The notes beneath the pieces are model-generated. The model saw nothing but the letters and a program-made list of their open reading frames with translations, ran no database searches and had not been told where the DNA came from. The position numbers and the translations under genes were made by a program. 45,850 nucleotides of DNA from Pseudomonas donghuensis (GTDB lineage: Bacteria > Pseudomonadota > Gammaproteobacteria > Pseudomonadales > Pseudomonadaceae): the NCBI RefSeq assembly GCF_000259195.1, contig NZ_JH650764.1:71090-116939 (forward strand). Direction: 5' to 3'. Below, one piece after another: positions 1 through 8,331 of the stretch (positions are counted from its first letter, which is position 1; the number at the start of each line of letters is the position of its first letter).

Positions 1-1
1 C

Positions 2-1153
2 TTCGATTGCTCCCAGAGCGAGCTGCTCAGCCGTGCCACCGCCCAGGCCAGCACCAGCTGGCCGCTGCGCACCCGCGATGGGCGCTTGCTGTTCGCCAGT
101 TTGCGTGGCCAGGTGCGGTCGATGCTGCCTGCGCTGGCGCCGCTTGCGACGCCAGTCAAAACCGAGAAAGCCGCGGGTATCTGCCTGGTCGACCCGGCCC
201 TGCAGAACGATTTTCGCCGTGCGGTACGGGTGTTCGAGCGCGATGTGCCGCTGCTGCTCAATGGCGAGACCGGCTGCGGCAAGGAAGCTTTCGCCAAGGC
301 CGTGCACTTGGCCAGCCAGCGCAGCGGCAAGGCGTTTGTCGCCCTTAACTGCGCATCGATCCCTGAGAGCCTGATCGAGAGCGAGCTGTTCGGCTATCGT
401 GGTGGCAGTTTTACCGGGGCGCGCAAGGAAGGCATGCGCGGCAAGTTGCAGCAAGCCGATGGTGGCACGTTGTTGCTGGACGAGATCGGCGACATGCCCC
501 TGGCCCTGCAAACCCGCTTGCTGCGTGTCCTGGAAGACCGCATGGTGGTGCCGATCGGCGGCGAGCCGCAGGCGGTCAACGTGCGCATCATCAGCGCCAC
601 CCACCGCAACCTGCTGGAGCGGGTCGAGGATGGCAGCTTTCGCGAGGACCTTTATTACCGGCTCAACGGGCTTGAGATCGAGCTGCCGGCCTTGCGCGAG
701 CGCAGTGACAAGTCGCAACTGCTGGACTTCATCCTGGCTGAAGAGGCCGGCGAGCAATCGGTGAGCCTGGAACCTGCGGCGCGCAGGGCGTTGCTCGACT
801 TCGCCTGGCCGGGCAACGTGCGCCAGTTGCGCAACGTCTTGCGTACCCTGGTGGCGCTGTGTGATGACGGCTGTATCCGCCAATCCGAGCTGCCAGCCAC
901 TATTGTAGGAGCGGCGGTGCGGTTACCCGACGTGCCCCGCAATAGCGGTCTGTCTGAGCCACCCCTTTGCGGTGCAAGCCCGCTCCGGCAGGGGGAAGGC
1001 GAGTCTCCTTTGGAGGACGCCGAACGCAGCGCCTTGCTGGTCACGCTCGAAAAACACCGCTGGCACATGACCCATGTCGCGGCGCAGTTGGGGGTCAGCC
1101 GCAATACCTTGTATCGAAAACTTCGCAAACACGGCATCGCCCGAGACGCTTGA
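2..1153 (+). CDS. Sigma-54-dependent Fis-family activator (AcoR/EatR-like), 5' end missing
   Basis: An enhancer-binding activator of RNA polymerase-sigma54, cut by the window start; the frame is open from base 2, so the N-terminal sensor domain is mostly absent. Visible parts are the AAA+ domain with Walker A (GETGCGKEAF), a sigma-54 contact loop reading GSFTGA instead of the usual GAFTGA, Walker B (GGTLLLDEIGD) and the arginine-rich sensor region, then a C-terminal Fis-type helix-turn-helix (AAQLGVSRNTLYRKL). The linker between AAA+ and HTH is coded by a REP-like repeat pair (about 904-990). It lies directly upstream of mpl, the position held in P. aeruginosa by the ethanolamine-catabolism regulator PA4021 (EatR). 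The family is certain; the ethanolamine role is inferred from position only. Confidence 0.85.
   Translation, partial: FDCSQSELLSRATAQASTSWPLRTRDGRLLFASLRGQVRSMLPALAPLATPVKTEKAAGICLVDPALQNDFRRAVRVFERDVPLLLNGETGCGKEAFAKAVHLASQRSGKAFVALNCASIPESLIESELFGYRGGSFTGARKEGMRGKLQQADGGTLLLDEIGDMPLALQTRLLRVLEDRMVVPIGGEPQAVNVRIISATHRNLLERVEDGSFREDLYYRLNGLEIELPALRERSDKSQLLDFILAEEAGEQSVSLEPAARRALLDFAWPGNVRQLRNVLRTLVALCDDGCIRQSELPATIVGAAVRLPDVPRNSGLSEPPLCGASPLRQGEGESPLEDAERSALLVTLEKHRWHMTHVAAQLGVSRNTLYRKLRKHGIARDA
904..990. repeat. REP-like inverted pair inside the coding sequence of the sigma-54 regulator
   Basis: The left unit TGTAGGAGCGGCGGTGCGG (904-922) and the right unit TGCAAGCCCGCTCCGGCA (973-990) are divergent copies of the Pseudomonas REP core, facing each other as in a BIME. 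They sit in frame and encode the linker between the AAA+ and Fis domains. Both are degenerate compared with the clean intergenic REPs at 3491 and 36883, which suggests an old insertion that was kept in frame. Confidence 0.6.
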
Positions 1154-1219
1154 GCGAAACACAGGATGCGATTTGTCGCGCCCTAGGCTACCCTGCCTCG
1201 ACGTTTTGCGAGGTCGATC

Positions 1220-2569
1220 ATGCACATTCATATTCTCGGTATTTGCGGCACTTTCATGGGTTCGCTGGCCGTGCTGGCCAAGGAGCTGGGCCATCGGGTC
1301 ACCGGCTCCGATGCCAACGTCTACCCACCGATGAGCACTCAGCTCCAAGCCCAGGGAATCGAACTGACCCAGGGCTATGACGCCGCCCAGCTGGACCCGG
1401 CGCCGGATCTGGTGGTGATCGGCAATGCCCTGTCGAGGGGCAACCCGGCAGTGGAATACGTACTGAACAAAGGCCTGCCCTATGTGTCGGGGCCACAGTG
1501 GCTGGCTGACCATGTGCTGCAAGGCCGCTGGGTGCTGGCGGTTGCCGGTACCCATGGCAAGACCACCACCAGCAGCATGCTCGCCTGGGTGCTGGAGCAT
1601 GCCGGCATGAGCCCGGGTTTCTTGATCGGCGGCGTGCCGCAGAACTTCTCGGTGTCGGCACGTCTGGGCGGTACGCCGTTCTTCGTGGTCGAGGCCGATG
1701 AGTACGACAGCGCCTTTTTCGACAAGCGCTCCAAGTTCGTTCATTACCGTCCGCGCACTGCAATCCTCAATAACCTTGAGTTCGATCACGCGGACATCTT
1801 CCCCGACCTGGCAGCCATCGAGCGGCAGTTCCACCATTTGGTGCGCACCATACCGAGCGAAGGCCTGGTGATTCATCCCACCACCGAGCCGGCACTGGAG
1901 CGGGTGATCAAGATGGGCTGCTGGACCCCGGTACAAACCACCGGTGAAGGCGGGCAGTGGCAGGTCAAACTGCTCAGCGCCGATGGTTCGCGTTTCGAAG
2001 TCAGCTTCGAGGGCGAAACTCAAGGCGTGGTCGAGTGGGAGCTGACCGGTCAGCACAACGTCGCCAACGCGCTGGCCACCCTGGCCGCTGCTCGCCATGT
2101 CGGCGTGGTGCCGGCCATGGGTATTGCCGCGCTGAGTGCGTTCAAAAGCGTTAAACGCCGGATGGAAAAGGTCGCTGAAGTGCAGGGCGTGACCATCTAT
2201 GACGATTTCGCCCACCACCCAACGGCTATCGCCACCACCCTCGACGGCCTGCGCAAGCGCATCGGCGATGCGCCGCTGATCGCCGTGATCGAACCGCGCT
2301 CCAACTCGATGAAGCTCGGTGCCCACCGCGATGGCTTGCCGGAAAGCGTCAACGATGCCGACCAGGTGATCTGGTATGCACCGCCGAACCTGGGGTGGGA
2401 CCTGGCCGCCACCGCTGCCGAATGCAAGGTGCCGGCCGTGGTCGCCGACAGCCTTGAGGCGATCATCGAACGGGTCAAGAGCCAGGCCAAGCCCGGCACC
2501 CAGGTGGTGATCATGAGCAACGGCGGCTTTGGCGGCCTGCACGGCAAGCTGGCCGAGGCGCTGAAATGA
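1220..2569 (+). CDS. mpl: UDP-N-acetylmuramate:L-alanyl-gamma-D-glutamyl-meso-diaminopimelate ligase
   Basis: Cytoplasmic ATP-dependent ligase that attaches the recovered tripeptide L-Ala-gamma-D-Glu-mDAP to UDP-MurNAc, short-circuiting the Mur ligases during murein recycling. At 449 residues it has the normal Mpl length. Near residue 1 is the Rossmann start [17 protein letters not shown]; the ATP-binding loop [12 protein letters not shown] is near residue 112; the Mur-family segments [26 protein letters not shown] and [10 protein letters not shown] follow. The start is preceded by GCGAGG. The stop overlaps the ubiX start (ATGA), so the two are translationally coupled. LdcA at 22 kb makes the tripeptide this enzyme uses. 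Confidence 0.95.
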   Translation: MHIHILGICGTFMGSLAVLAKELGHRVTGSDANVYPPMSTQLQAQGIELTQGYDAAQLDPAPDLVVIGNALSRGNPAVEYVLNKGLPYVSGPQWLADHVLQGRWVLAVAGTHGKTTTSSMLAWVLEHAGMSPGFLIGGVPQNFSVSARLGGTPFFVVEADEYDSAFFDKRSKFVHYRPRTAILNNLEFDHADIFPDLAAIERQFHHLVRTIPSEGLVIHPTTEPALERVIKMGCWTPVQTTGEGGQWQVKLLSADGSRFEVSFEGETQGVVEWELTGQHNVANALATLAAARHVGVVPAMGIAALSAFKSVKRRMEKVAEVQGVTIYDDFAHHPTAIATTLDGLRKRIGDAPLIAVIEPRSNSMKLGAHRDGLPESVNDADQVIWYAPPNLGWDLAATAAECKVPAVVADSLEAIIERVKSQAKPGTQVVIMSNGGFGGLHGKLAEALK

Positions 2570-3195
2570 GCGGGCCGGAACGCATCACGCTGGCCATGAC
2601 CGGGGCTTCGGGGGCGCAGTATGGGCTGCGCCTGCTCGATTGCCTGGTGCGCGAAGACCGCGAGGTGCATTTTCTGATCTCCAAGGCCGCGCAACTGGTC
2701 ATGGCCACCGAGACTGATGTGTTGTTGCCGGCCAAGCCGCAAGCCATGCAAGCCTTCCTCACCGAGTACACCGGCGCTGCCGCCGGGCAGATCCGCGTGT
2801 ATGGCAAGGAAGACTGGATGTCCCCGGTAGCCTCGGGCTCCGGCGCGCCAGCGGCGATGGTGGTGGTGCCGTGTTCTACCGGCACCCTGTCGGCGATCGC
2901 CACCGGCGCCTGCAACAACCTGATCGAGCGGGCTGCGGATGTCACCTTGAAGGAGCGTCGTCAGTTGGTCCTGGTGCCGCGCGAGGCTCCATTCTCGACC
3001 ATCCACCTGGAGAACATGCTCAAGCTGTCGAACATGGGCGCAGTGATCCTGCCGGCGGCACCGGGCTTTTATCATCAGCCACAGACCATCGATGACCTGA
3101 TCGACTTTGTCGTCGCACGGATCCTCAACGTGCTGAACATTCCCCAGGACATGCTGCCGCGTTGGGGTGAGCATCATTTTGGCGCGGATGAATGA
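2566..3195 (+). CDS. ubiX: Flavin prenyltransferase UbiX
   Basis: Makes prenylated FMN from FMN and dimethylallyl phosphate, the cofactor that the UbiD decarboxylase needs in ubiquinone synthesis. The protein is 209 residues, typical for UbiX. The flavoprotein start [18 protein letters not shown] and the segments [20 protein letters not shown] and [18 protein letters not shown] are family signatures, and the C-terminal [20 protein letters not shown] is also typical. It overlaps mpl by four bases at the 5' end and the next lipoprotein gene by four at the 3' end, both as ATGA, so it is the middle gene of a coupled three-gene operon. Confidence 0.95.
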   Translation: MSGPERITLAMTGASGAQYGLRLLDCLVREDREVHFLISKAAQLVMATETDVLLPAKPQAMQAFLTEYTGAAAGQIRVYGKEDWMSPVASGSGAPAAMVVVPCSTGTLSAIATGACNNLIERAADVTLKERRQLVLVPREAPFSTIHLENMLKLSNMGAVILPAAPGFYHQPQTIDDLIDFVVARILNVLNIPQDMLPRWGEHHFGADE

Positions 3196-3479
3196 AGCGT
3201 CAGCTTGGCGTGGTGCTGCTGTGCTTGATGGCTAATGGTTGCGCCAGTGTGCGTACCCTGGATGCGGCCAAGCCGGGAGCGCCGGTGGTTTATGCCGGAA
3301 CGCGCCTGGACTTGTACGCCCTGAAGGGTGGCTGTTGCGCCATGGACCGCTTTGGCGCCGAAGCGCCGAAGTACCCAGGGCTGGATCTGCCGGGCAGCGC
3401 CTTGCTCGATACCTTGCTGCTGCCGCTGTCGGTGTTGACCGCGCTGGGAATTGGCTTTCAGGCGACGGGCGGGTTGTAG
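3192..3479 (+). CDS. YceK/YidQ-family small lipoprotein
   Basis: A 95-residue predicted lipoprotein with a signal peptide ending in the lipobox LMANGC, modified Cys at residue 17. The mature part carries [16 protein letters not shown] and ends with a hydrophobic stretch (residues about 74-90, [19 protein letters not shown]), the pattern of the YceK/YidQ (DUF1375) family, whose role is not known. Its ATG overlaps the ubiX stop, and a REP hairpin lies 11 bases after its stop. The residues after the lipid Cys (Ala, Ser) would favour outer-membrane sorting. Confidence 0.75.
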   Translation: MKRQLGVVLLCLMANGCASVRTLDAAKPGAPVVYAGTRLDLYALKGGCCAMDRFGAEAPKYPGLDLPGSALLDTLLLPLSVLTALGIGFQATGGL

Positions 3480-3490
3480 CCTCTGGTCTC

Positions 3491-3549
3491 ATCGCGGGTC
3501 AAGCCCGCTCCTACAGCGATCAACTGTGGGAGCGGGCTTGCCCCGCGAT
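3491..3549. repeat. REP pair forming a long hairpin between convergent genes
   Basis: Left arm 3491-3515 and right arm 3525-3549 are 25-base inverted copies of the Pseudomonas REP (core TGTGGGAGCGGGCTTGCCCC) with two mismatches and a 9-base loop. It fills the space between the convergent lipoprotein gene and the NAD(P)-binding protein gene, ending 2 bases from the latter's stop codon. It probably acts as a bidirectional transcript end or RNA-stabilising structure. Confidence 0.9.
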
Positions 3550-3551
3550 TG

Positions 3552-4193
3552 CTACTTGCCCAACCGGCGCAATTCATCCGACTCGACAATCCGAATCCCG
3601 TCCTGCTCTTCCAGCGCCAAACGCCACAGCGCCCTGGCCAGTTGGCAGGCCTCGATGCCCCGGTACTTGCCTGGAATCAGCTTCGACAGCGGCCCGGCCA
3701 ACCTTTCTGACAGGCGCGGTTCGATGCGATCGCCCAGCAGCAGCGACGGTCGGGCAATGGTCAACTGCGGCCAGTCCTGCGCCTTCAATGCGGCCTCCAT
3801 TTCGCCTTTGACCCGGTTGTAGAAGATCGGCGATCTGCGGTCGGCGCCCAGGGCGCTGACCACCAGCAAATGCCGCGCGCCCATCTCCCGGGCGCGTTTG
3901 CCGAAGGCGACGACCATGTCCAGGTCGACCGCACGAAAGGCCTGTTCCGATCCGGCCTGCTTGATGGTGGTACCCAGGCAGCAGAAGGCGATGTCGACGC
4001 GACCCGCCAGTTGAGGGAGGAACACCGCCGGATCACCCACCGGGTTCTCCAGGTGCGGGTGTTCGGCCAGAGGGCGACGGGTTGGGGCTAGTACGCGGCT
4101 GACGGTAGGCTCGTTGAGCAGCCGATCAAGTAAATGTTCACCGGTAAGACCGGTGGCTCCGGCAAGCAGGATGTGCTGAGGCGTCAAGTACAT
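3552..4193 (-). CDS. NAD(P)-binding Rossmann protein, atypical SDR (oxidoreductase of the HTATIP2/YbjT type)
   Basis: A 213-residue atypical short-chain dehydrogenase-like protein. The N-terminal dinucleotide loop reads [18 protein letters not shown] (residues about 10-27); [33 protein letters not shown] and [11 protein letters not shown] are the segments expected in the HTATIP2/NAD(P)H-binding group. The classical YxxxK pair appears only as YNRVK. Substrate unknown. It follows the MORN-protease gene on the same strand after 26 bases, so the two may be co-transcribed. The start is set by the ATG at 4193. Confidence 0.7.
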   Translation of the reverse strand: MYLTPQHILLAGATGLTGEHLLDRLLNEPTVSRVLAPTRRPLAEHPHLENPVGDPAVFLPQLAGRVDIAFCCLGTTIKQAGSEQAFRAVDLDMVVAFGKRAREMGARHLLVVSALGADRRSPIFYNRVKGEMEAALKAQDWPQLTIARPSLLLGDRIEPRLSERLAGPLSKLIPGKYRGIEACQLARALWRLALEEQDGIRIVESDELRRLGK

Positions 4194-4219
4194 GATGTCT
4201 CTCCCTTGATACAGTCAGC

Positions 4220-5950
4220 TTAGTGGTTGCTCGCATTTTTTGCATGCTCGCCTGATATGCCCGCGTCACTTTGCAACGCCTTGCGAGCTTGCTGCTGGCG
4301 CAGTCGCTGCCAGTGTTCAAGGACTGCCTTGGGGGCCCAGATCTGCGGCTCGGAGGCATCAAAGCCTTCGATCGACTCGCGTTCCGAAACGGCGGTCCTG
4401 GCCCGGTCAAAGGCCTGCTGCAGATCATCGGTCTGATTCAGGGCCTGGGCGAACAGGGCGTCACCGAAATACGTGAAATCGGCCTCTTCCGAGCAGCCGA
4501 ACGACACGCGGTCGGCGCGCGAGGCGGTCATGATCAGGGTTTTTTCGTCCTTCAGCGGGGCAATATACCCACCCGAGTAACAGGCCGAGATGACAATGAT
4601 CTTGTCGCGGTCTTTCAGCGGCGCCAGGGTTGCGGCCAGGGCGTCGGCGGGCAGGTCGGCCAGTTGCAGACGCGGCTGGTCGAGTACCAGCTCGTGTTCG
4701 TGGCTGCCGTGGCTGGTCAGGTAGATGAACACAAGGTCTTCCGGCCCGCTGCGTTCTGCCAGGGTGCGCACGGCGCGGGCGAGATTCTCGCGGGTGGCCA
4801 TGGGCCGGTCAGCGAGGTGGTCGCGGTGGTTGACCAGGCTGACCTGGCCGATCGCGCCAAAGCGGCTCTTGAGCATGTTGCTGACGTAGTCGGCCTCGCG
4901 CAGGAACACGCTTTGCTTGCCATCGCCGCCGAGGGCCAGGCTGTACAGTTCGATTTCTGGGGTCGAGGCCGGTACTTTCGCCAGGGCCTGGTCGAGCAGG
5001 CTGCCCTGGTTCAGCAGCGCCAGCTCCAGTGGGTCGGGCAGCAGCTTGCCATGCTCATCGCGCACGCGTTGGCCGTTGAGCCACAGGCCGCTTTCACTGC
5101 GCCCATCGACCAGGGTCAGGCGGCCATTGCCCTGGTAGGTATCGTTCTCGAAGCCGCCGACATACACGCTGCCGTCCGCCAGTCGCAGGCGCCCGTTACC
5201 GGAAAAGCGCCAGTCGCGAAAATTGCCCTTGTAGTGGCTGTCGTCGCTGCCGATCAGCTCGCCTTTGCCGCTGAGCGAGCCATCTTTGAACTGGCCGATC
5301 CATACGTCACCGTCGGCGTTTTCGTAGCGGCCACGGCCTTCCAGGCGATTGTCATGAAAAGCGCCGATGTACTGATCGCCGTCAGCGCTGTTGAAGGTGC
5401 CGCTGCCTTCGAGCTGGCCATTGACGAAATGGCCGCTGAACTGGTTACCGCTGGCATCGCTGCGGATGCCTTCGCCATTGGGTTTGCCGCGGGCGAACAG
5501 GCCCTGGTACTGGCTGCCGTCAGCCAGTTCGAGATGGCCGGCACCGTTGTACTGGTCGTCCTTGAACTGGCCACGGTAAAGCAGGCCGGGCTCTTTCAGC
5601 GTGCCTTCGCCGTCGCGGCGGCCGAGCTTGAAGCCGCCGGTGTAGCTGCTGCCTGGCGTCTTCAGGGTGCCCAGGCCGTGGAACAGGCCCTGCTGGAACT
5701 GGCCACGGTAAACCTCGCCATTGCTACCGTGCCATTCACCCTGGCCATGCCACTGGCCGTTGAGGAAGTTGCCTTGGTACCAGCTGCCATTGGGGTAGTC
5801 GATGCGCCCGGCGCCTTGCAGCAGACCGTCGACCACTTCGCCACGATAGCGGCCGCCATCGGGCAGGCGCGCATCAGGGGGCGACAACGGTTCGCCGTCA
5901 CCGCAAGCGGCCAGTAGCAGGGTCAGGGCAAGAGGAACGAGTGGGCGCAT
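4220..5950 (-). CDS. MORN-repeat lipoprotein with C-terminal legumain/caspase-like (C13) protease domain
   Basis: A 576-residue exported lipoprotein. Residues 1-16 form a signal peptide with lipobox LAAC (Cys16). Residues about 35-285 hold eleven MORN repeats of 22-23 residues (Y-x-G-x-F-x-x-G-x-x-x-G-x-G), for example YRGQFQQGLFHGLG and YIGAFHDNRLEGRG. Residues about 330-540 form a caspase-fold cysteine protease of the C13 (legumain) type: the catalytic His414 lies in LTSHGSHEHE after a hydrophobic strand, and Cys457 in IIVISACYSGG. Both catalytic residues are intact. With Gly-Asp after Cys16 the membrane of residence is uncertain. Neighbours are phaJ4 upstream and an SDR gene downstream, neither explaining its role. 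The substrate is unknown. Confidence 0.85.
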   Translation of the reverse strand: MRPLVPLALTLLLAACGDGEPLSPPDARLPDGGRYRGEVVDGLLQGAGRIDYPNGSWYQGNFLNGQWHGQGEWHGSNGEVYRGQFQQGLFHGLGTLKTPGSSYTGGFKLGRRDGEGTLKEPGLLYRGQFKDDQYNGAGHLELADGSQYQGLFARGKPNGEGIRSDASGNQFSGHFVNGQLEGSGTFNSADGDQYIGAFHDNRLEGRGRYENADGDVWIGQFKDGSLSGKGELIGSDDSHYKGNFRDWRFSGNGRLRLADGSVYVGGFENDTYQGNGRLTLVDGRSESGLWLNGQRVRDEHGKLLPDPLELALLNQGSLLDQALAKVPASTPEIELYSLALGGDGKQSVFLREADYVSNMLKSRFGAIGQVSLVNHRDHLADRPMATRENLARAVRTLAERSGPEDLVFIYLTSHGSHEHELVLDQPRLQLADLPADALAATLAPLKDRDKIIVISACYSGGYIAPLKDEKTLIMTASRADRVSFGCSEEADFTYFGDALFAQALNQTDDLQQAFDRARTAVSERESIEGFDASEPQIWAPKAVLEHWQRLRQQQARKALQSDAGISGEHAKNASNH

Positions 5951-5997
5951 GGCGGGGTCCGGACGAGTGAGGCCCCGAGTATGCCGCAGAATGCGGC

Positions 5998-6028
5998 GGG
6001 TGAAACAGTCGCGAGGACGGTTTCACCC
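5998..6028 (-). terminator. Hairpin after phaJ4
   Basis: A 9-base perfect stem, GGGTGAAAC (5998-6006) with GTTTCACCC (6020-6028), begins 11 bases past the phaJ4 stop and precedes the MORN-protease gene on the same strand. There is no U tract, so it may only weaken read-through or protect the transcript end. Confidence 0.4.
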
Positions 6029-6038
6029 AGTGCCAGGC

Positions 6039-6494
6039 TCAGACGAAGCAGAGCGACAGCGGTTCGGCAATGTAGGCGGGTTTTTCCTGGCCTTCGATTT
6101 CCAGGGTGGCGGTGACCTTGAGCAGCCATTGCCCGGGTTTTTTCTCGGTGGCGTCGGCCAGGTCGACCTTGAGCCGCACCTTGCTGTCGACCTTCACCGG
6201 CTGGATGAAGCGCACGCTGTCCAGGCCATAGTTGACGACCATCTTCAGGCCTTCAGGCAAGACCAGGATGTTCTCCATCAACTTGGGGATCAGCGACAGG
6301 GTGAGAAAACCGTGAGCGATGGTGCTGCCAAATGGCGTTTTTGCCGCCTTGATCGGGTCGACATGGATGAACTGAAAGTCGCCGGTTGCCTCGGCGAAGA
6401 GGTTGATGCGCTGTTGATCGATGGTCAGCCATTCGGAACATCCCAGTTCCTTTCCAACGTACTGCGAAAGCTCTGCAACAGGTACATAGGGCAT
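6039..6494 (-). CDS. phaJ4: MaoC-like (R)-specific enoyl-CoA hydratase (PhaJ4-like)
   Basis: A 151-residue hotdog-fold hydratase. The MaoC signature is present as AEATGDFQFIHVDPIKAA followed by PFGSTIAHGFLTLSL, with the catalytic Asp and His of the family. This type converts trans-2-enoyl-CoA to (R)-3-hydroxyacyl-CoA, linking beta-oxidation to medium-chain polyhydroxyalkanoate synthesis. I recall PhaJ4 (PA4015) of P. aeruginosa at the same place next to the cidAB genes. The ATG at 6494 is chosen because GGAG precedes it at good spacing; a longer frame 12 codons upstream has no such site. The specific PhaJ4 assignment rests on similarity and position. Confidence 0.8.
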   Translation of the reverse strand: MPYVPVAELSQYVGKELGCSEWLTIDQQRINLFAEATGDFQFIHVDPIKAAKTPFGSTIAHGFLTLSLIPKLMENILVLPEGLKMVVNYGLDSVRFIQPVKVDSKVRLKVDLADATEKKPGQWLLKVTATLEIEGQEKPAYIAEPLSLCFV

Positions 6495-6620
6495 TGTGAC
6501 TCTCCAGATTGTCTTTGGTTTTCTTATCACTTCGGCAGATTCGAAAGTCTAAGATCAGCACGCCTGCCGGGTATGGTCAAGTCGGCCAAGATCGGCTTAT
6601 AGCCCGGTCGTTAGCGTGCT

Positions 6621-6626
6621 TATAAT
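6621..6626 (+). promoter_or_regulatory. Candidate -10 element for the cidAB operon
   Basis: TATAAT lies 26 bases before the cidA start in the divergent region between phaJ4 and cidA. I see no good -35 hexamer at the expected distance, so this is a tentative sigma-70 site. Confidence 0.35.
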
Positions 6627-6652
6627 GGCCGCCAGGCTTCAAGGAGATGCTT

Positions 6653-7015
6653 ATGCTGTTGCGTGGTTTGACCTGGCTGGTGTTGTTCCAGTTGCTCGGG
6701 ACGGCGATCAACCACCTGTTCGTGCCGATCCTTCCGGGGCCGATTATCGGCCTGCTGTTGCTGCTGGTGTACCTGATGCTGCGAGGTGAAGTCGGTGCGC
6801 CCCTGAGCGAGGCGGCCAACAGCCTGCTGCGTTACCTGCCACTGTTGCTGGTGCCGCCGGCGGTGGGGGTGATGGTCTATGCCGCGGACATTGCCGCGGA
6901 CTTCTGGGCCATCGTCGGCGCGCTGGTGCTGTCGGCGCTGCTCACCCTGGTGTTTGTCGGCGTGTTGATGCACAAGCTGATGGCCCGTCAAGACAACCAG
7001 GAGGAACAGCCATGA
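6653..7015 (+). CDS. cidA: CidA/LrgA-family holin-like membrane protein
   Basis: A 120-residue inner-membrane protein with about four hydrophobic segments and the family motif LPGPIIGLLLLLVYL. CidA/LrgA proteins pair with CidB/LrgB partners and are described as holin/antiholin-like or as carriers of small organic acids such as pyruvate. AAGGAG at 6642-6646 fits the ATG at 6653; the ATG six bases upstream touches the ribosome-binding site and is unlikely. The stop overlaps the partner gene (ATGA), so the two are coupled. Whether this is CidA or LrgA cannot be told from the sequence alone. Confidence 0.85.
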   Translation: MLLRGLTWLVLFQLLGTAINHLFVPILPGPIIGLLLLLVYLMLRGEVGAPLSEAANSLLRYLPLLLVPPAVGVMVYAADIAADFWAIVGALVLSALLTLVFVGVLMHKLMARQDNQEEQP

Positions 7016-7728
7016 GCCTGGACTGGAGTGGTGCTGTCGATGCCGTGATACACCATCCGCTGTTCGGCATCGGCATTACCCTGGGTGCCTATCAACTGGT
7101 GCTGGCGGCCTACGAGAAAACCCGCTGGATCTTCCTGCAGCCGGTGCTGGTGTCGATGCTGGTGGTGATTGGCGTACTGCTCACTTGTGGCCTGACCTAC
7201 AGCGAGTACCGTAAAAGCACCGAGATCATGAATATCCTCCTGGGCCCGGCGACCGTGGCGTTGGCGGTGCCGCTCTACCTTAATCTGCGGCGCATTCGCC
7301 AGCTGTTCTGGCCGACCTTTACTACGCTGGTAATCGGAGGGGTATTCGCCACGGGTGCCTGCCTGTTGCTGGGCGGGTGGTTCGGCGCCGAACACATGAT
7401 CCTGATGACCATGGCGCCCAAGTCGGTGACCTCGCCAATTGCCATGCTGGTGGCTGAACAGATTGGCGGCGTGGCGGCGCTGGCGGCGGTGTTCGTGTTG
7501 ATCACCGGGGTGATCGGGGCGATTTTCGGCCCCGCGCTGCTCTCGCGTTGCGGTGTTCACAGCCCGGAGGCGCGTGGCATGGCCCTGGGCGTCACCGCGC
7601 ATGCGGTGGGTACCTCGGTGGCGCTGCAGGAAAGTGAAGAATGCGGGGCCTTCGCGGCCCTGGCGATGAGCCTGATGGGGGTTGCCACAGCGGTGTTCCT
7701 GCCCCTGGCGGTCAGCCTGGTTGCTTGA
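7012..7728 (+). CDS. cidB: CidB/LrgB-family membrane protein
   Basis: A 238-residue multi-spanning inner-membrane protein, the partner of the preceding CidA-like protein. The family hallmarks APKSVTSPIAMLVAEQIGG and GLTYSEYRKST are visible, together with the C-terminal AVGTSVALQESEECGAFAAL. Length is normal for LrgB/YohK proteins. The ATGA overlap with the upstream gene argues for equal production of both. The next gene begins 9 bases after its stop and is probably in the same operon. Confidence 0.9.
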   Translation: MSLDWSGAVDAVIHHPLFGIGITLGAYQLVLAAYEKTRWIFLQPVLVSMLVVIGVLLTCGLTYSEYRKSTEIMNILLGPATVALAVPLYLNLRRIRQLFWPTFTTLVIGGVFATGACLLLGGWFGAEHMILMTMAPKSVTSPIAMLVAEQIGGVAALAAVFVLITGVIGAIFGPALLSRCGVHSPEARGMALGVTAHAVGTSVALQESEECGAFAALAMSLMGVATAVFLPLAVSLVA

Positions 7729-7737
7729 GGAATTGCA

Positions 7738-8328
7738 ATGACGTTACCCCTGTTTCCGCTCAATACCGTGCTGTTTCCTGGCTGCTTTCTCGATTTGCAG
7801 ATCTTCGAGGCGCGCTACCTGGACATGATCGGCCGCATCATGAAGCAGGGCGGTGGTTTTGGCGTGGTATGCCTCCTTGAAGGCGAGCAGGTCGGCGCTG
7901 CGCCAACAGGCTTCTCGCAGATTGGCTGCGAGGCACTGATTCGCGACTTTCAGCAGCAGGACAACGGCCTGCTCGGGATTCGTGTCGAGGGCACCCGGCG
8001 CTTTCGCGTCGGGCCGTTCGAGGTGCAGAAAGACCAGTTGCTGGTCGCCGATGTGTCCTGGTTGCCGGAGCTTGCCGATGAGCCGCTGGAAGATGACCAT
8101 CACGACTTGCTGGCGCTGCTGCAGGCGCTGGGTGAGCACCCGATGGTCGAGGCCTTGGGCATGCCGGTAGCGGTGACCGGCCAGCAGGCGCTGGCCAATC
8201 AGTTGGCCTACTTGCTGCCTTTCGTCGAAGAAGACAAGCTCGACTTGCTGGCCCTCGACTCACCGCGCAAGCGCCTGGAGGCTATCCAGGCGCTGCTCGA
8301 TCGGCTGCAGGGCGAGCTGTTTGCCTGA
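7738..8328 (+). CDS. LON-substrate-binding-domain (LonN) protein
   Basis: A 196-residue stand-alone version of the N-terminal domain of Lon protease, beginning LPLFPLNTVLFPGCFLDLQI and FEARYLDMIGRIMKQ as in the LON (PUA-like) fold. The ATPase and protease domains of Lon are absent. Such proteins are widespread in proteobacteria and their function is not established. It is 9 bases behind cidB with GAGGA before the ATG. It ends 3 bases from the stop of the convergent DedA-PAP2 gene, leaving no room for a classic terminator. Confidence 0.85.
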   Translation: MTLPLFPLNTVLFPGCFLDLQIFEARYLDMIGRIMKQGGGFGVVCLLEGEQVGAAPTGFSQIGCEALIRDFQQQDNGLLGIRVEGTRRFRVGPFEVQKDQLLVADVSWLPELADEPLEDDHHDLLALLQALGEHPMVEALGMPVAVTGQQALANQLAYLLPFVEEDKLDLLALDSPRKRLEAIQALLDRLQGELFA

Positions 8329-8331
8329 GTC

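Noticed and set aside
4271..5917. A 548-codon plus-strand frame opposite the MORN-protease gene
   Set aside because: Its repetitive alanine/valine-rich product is the mirror of the MORN repeats; no start site or domain supports it.
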